The notes under the pieces are model-generated. The model saw only the letters and a program-made list of their open reading frames with translations, had not been told where the DNA came from and made no database searches. 6,316 nucleotides of DNA from Gammaproteobacteria bacterium (GTDB taxonomy: Bacteria; Pseudomonadota; Gammaproteobacteria; Pseudomonadales; Pseudohongiellaceae). Both the position numbers and the translations under genes were made by a program. Shown here in pieces: positions 5,862 through 6,316 of this stretch. Position 1 is the stretch's first letter. The number at the start of each line of letters is the position of its first letter. The stretch is taken from assembly GCA_947377625.1 (NCBI GenBank), contig CANCGR010000164.1, positions 1-6,316 of the forward strand, read 5' to 3'.

Positions 5862-6316
5862 TCAAGCTTGTGGCATTTGGTCTTCTCTTACCCACCAGCC
5901 ATGAATCTGGCCAGGGTTGCGCACTGGCAGTTTCACGGTGGCCAGCGGGCCGTCAGCCAAACGCATTGCATCGAGAATAACGAAGTCGGTGCGATTGGCT
6001 TCGTTGGCGCGGGTGACCACGCCCATCAGGTAGCCTTCGCCTTCCGCTGCATCCTTCGACTTCGGCGCAAAGCAGCACTCGGCCAGGTTGGCACCGGGGC
6101 CGGCATCCCAAAAATCCTGCTTGCCGGTCTGGTGGTCGAAGCGCACATAGGCGGAATTGCCACGCTGCCCTTGTGGCGCATTCAGCGTGCTCGATCCGAG
6201 GAAACCGTAACGATAATGCTGCGTGTTGTAGCGATCATCCTGACGCGGCAATGCACCGACCCACGGTCCCAACTGCTCGATTTTGTAATCCTTGATGGTT
6301 TTGCTGTTCATGTCAG
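5862..6316 (-). CDS. Carotenoid oxygenase (RPE65 / lignostilbene dioxygenase) family, C-terminal part
   Basis: The frame is open through the right edge, so the first visible ATG (6309-6311) is almost certainly internal; the family is usually about 450-500 residues and only about 150 are present. These non-haem Fe(II) enzymes cleave a C=C bond in carotenoids, apocarotenoids or stilbenes using O2, with four His ligands. Visible family features, numbered from the internal Met, are PRQDDRYNTQHYRYGF (23-38), FDHQTG, LAECCFAP where the family usually has an acidic-then-FVP/FAP segment, GYLMGVV, DFVILDA, LADGPLATVKLPVR and the closing IHGWWV. H137 (codon 5901-5903) would be the fourth iron ligand. 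The other three His ligands lie outside the window, so activity and substrate cannot be judged. It is followed by a strong terminator. Confidence 0.88.
   Translation of the reverse strand, partial: DMNSKTIKDYKIEQLGPWVGALPRQDDRYNTQHYRYGFLGSSTLNAPQGQRGNSAYVRFDHQTGKQDFWDAGPGANLAECCFAPKSKDAAEGEGYLMGVVTRANEANRTDFVILDAMRLADGPLATVKLPVRNPGQIHGWWVREDQMPQA

Noticed and set aside
6309..6311. ATG at the right edge as the true start of a small 149-residue protein
   Set aside because: The frame stays open to the window edge and the sequence aligns to the C-terminal third of the carotenoid oxygenase family, so the gene is cut by the window.

Overview
The window looks like ordinary chromosomal DNA from a Gram-negative bacterium, most likely a gammaproteobacterium. 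This rests on moderate GC content, Shine-Dalgarno-led genes, a Sec-exported TPR protein, a membrane GGDEF-type protein, a sodium:solute symporter and a carotenoid oxygenase family enzyme. The taxon is an inference; no rRNA or other marker gene is present. I see no tRNA, rRNA, IS element, CRISPR array or phage gene.

Plus strand, left half: the last 20 codons of an unidentified gene (to 64) are followed after 15 nt by a complete flavin/iron-sulfur oxidoreductase (80-1069) with an N-terminal plant-type 2Fe-2S ferredoxin domain. Such proteins pass electrons from NAD(P)H to an oxygenase or similar partner; the cut-off upstream gene is the obvious candidate partner. A 100-nt gap with a nested inverted repeat (1091-1147) separates it from a small exported TPR protein (1170-1775), which is followed after 22 nt by a sodium:solute symporter (1798-3210). 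The last two probably form a transcription unit.

Minus strand, right half (read from right to left): the 3' end of a carotenoid oxygenase (RPE65/lignostilbene dioxygenase) family gene enters from the right edge and stops at 5862. A strong intrinsic terminator (5810-5849) follows, then a 14-helix major facilitator efflux protein resembling Tet(K)/Tet(L) (4443-5798), a 174-nt gap, and a membrane protein with a GGDEF-type domain (3168-4268). The GGDEF protein and the symporter are convergent and their coding ends overlap by 43 bp.

The most notable features are: the GGDEF domain reads DDGRF at the active site but keeps an RxxD inhibitory-site motif in exact register, suggesting a c-di-GMP sensor and not a cyclase; the efflux pump's ribosome-binding site abuts the terminator U-tract, leaving almost no room for an ordinary promoter; and the Tet(L)-like pump is in an unusual setting, beside a carotenoid oxygenase. 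No clearly new multi-gene system is visible.
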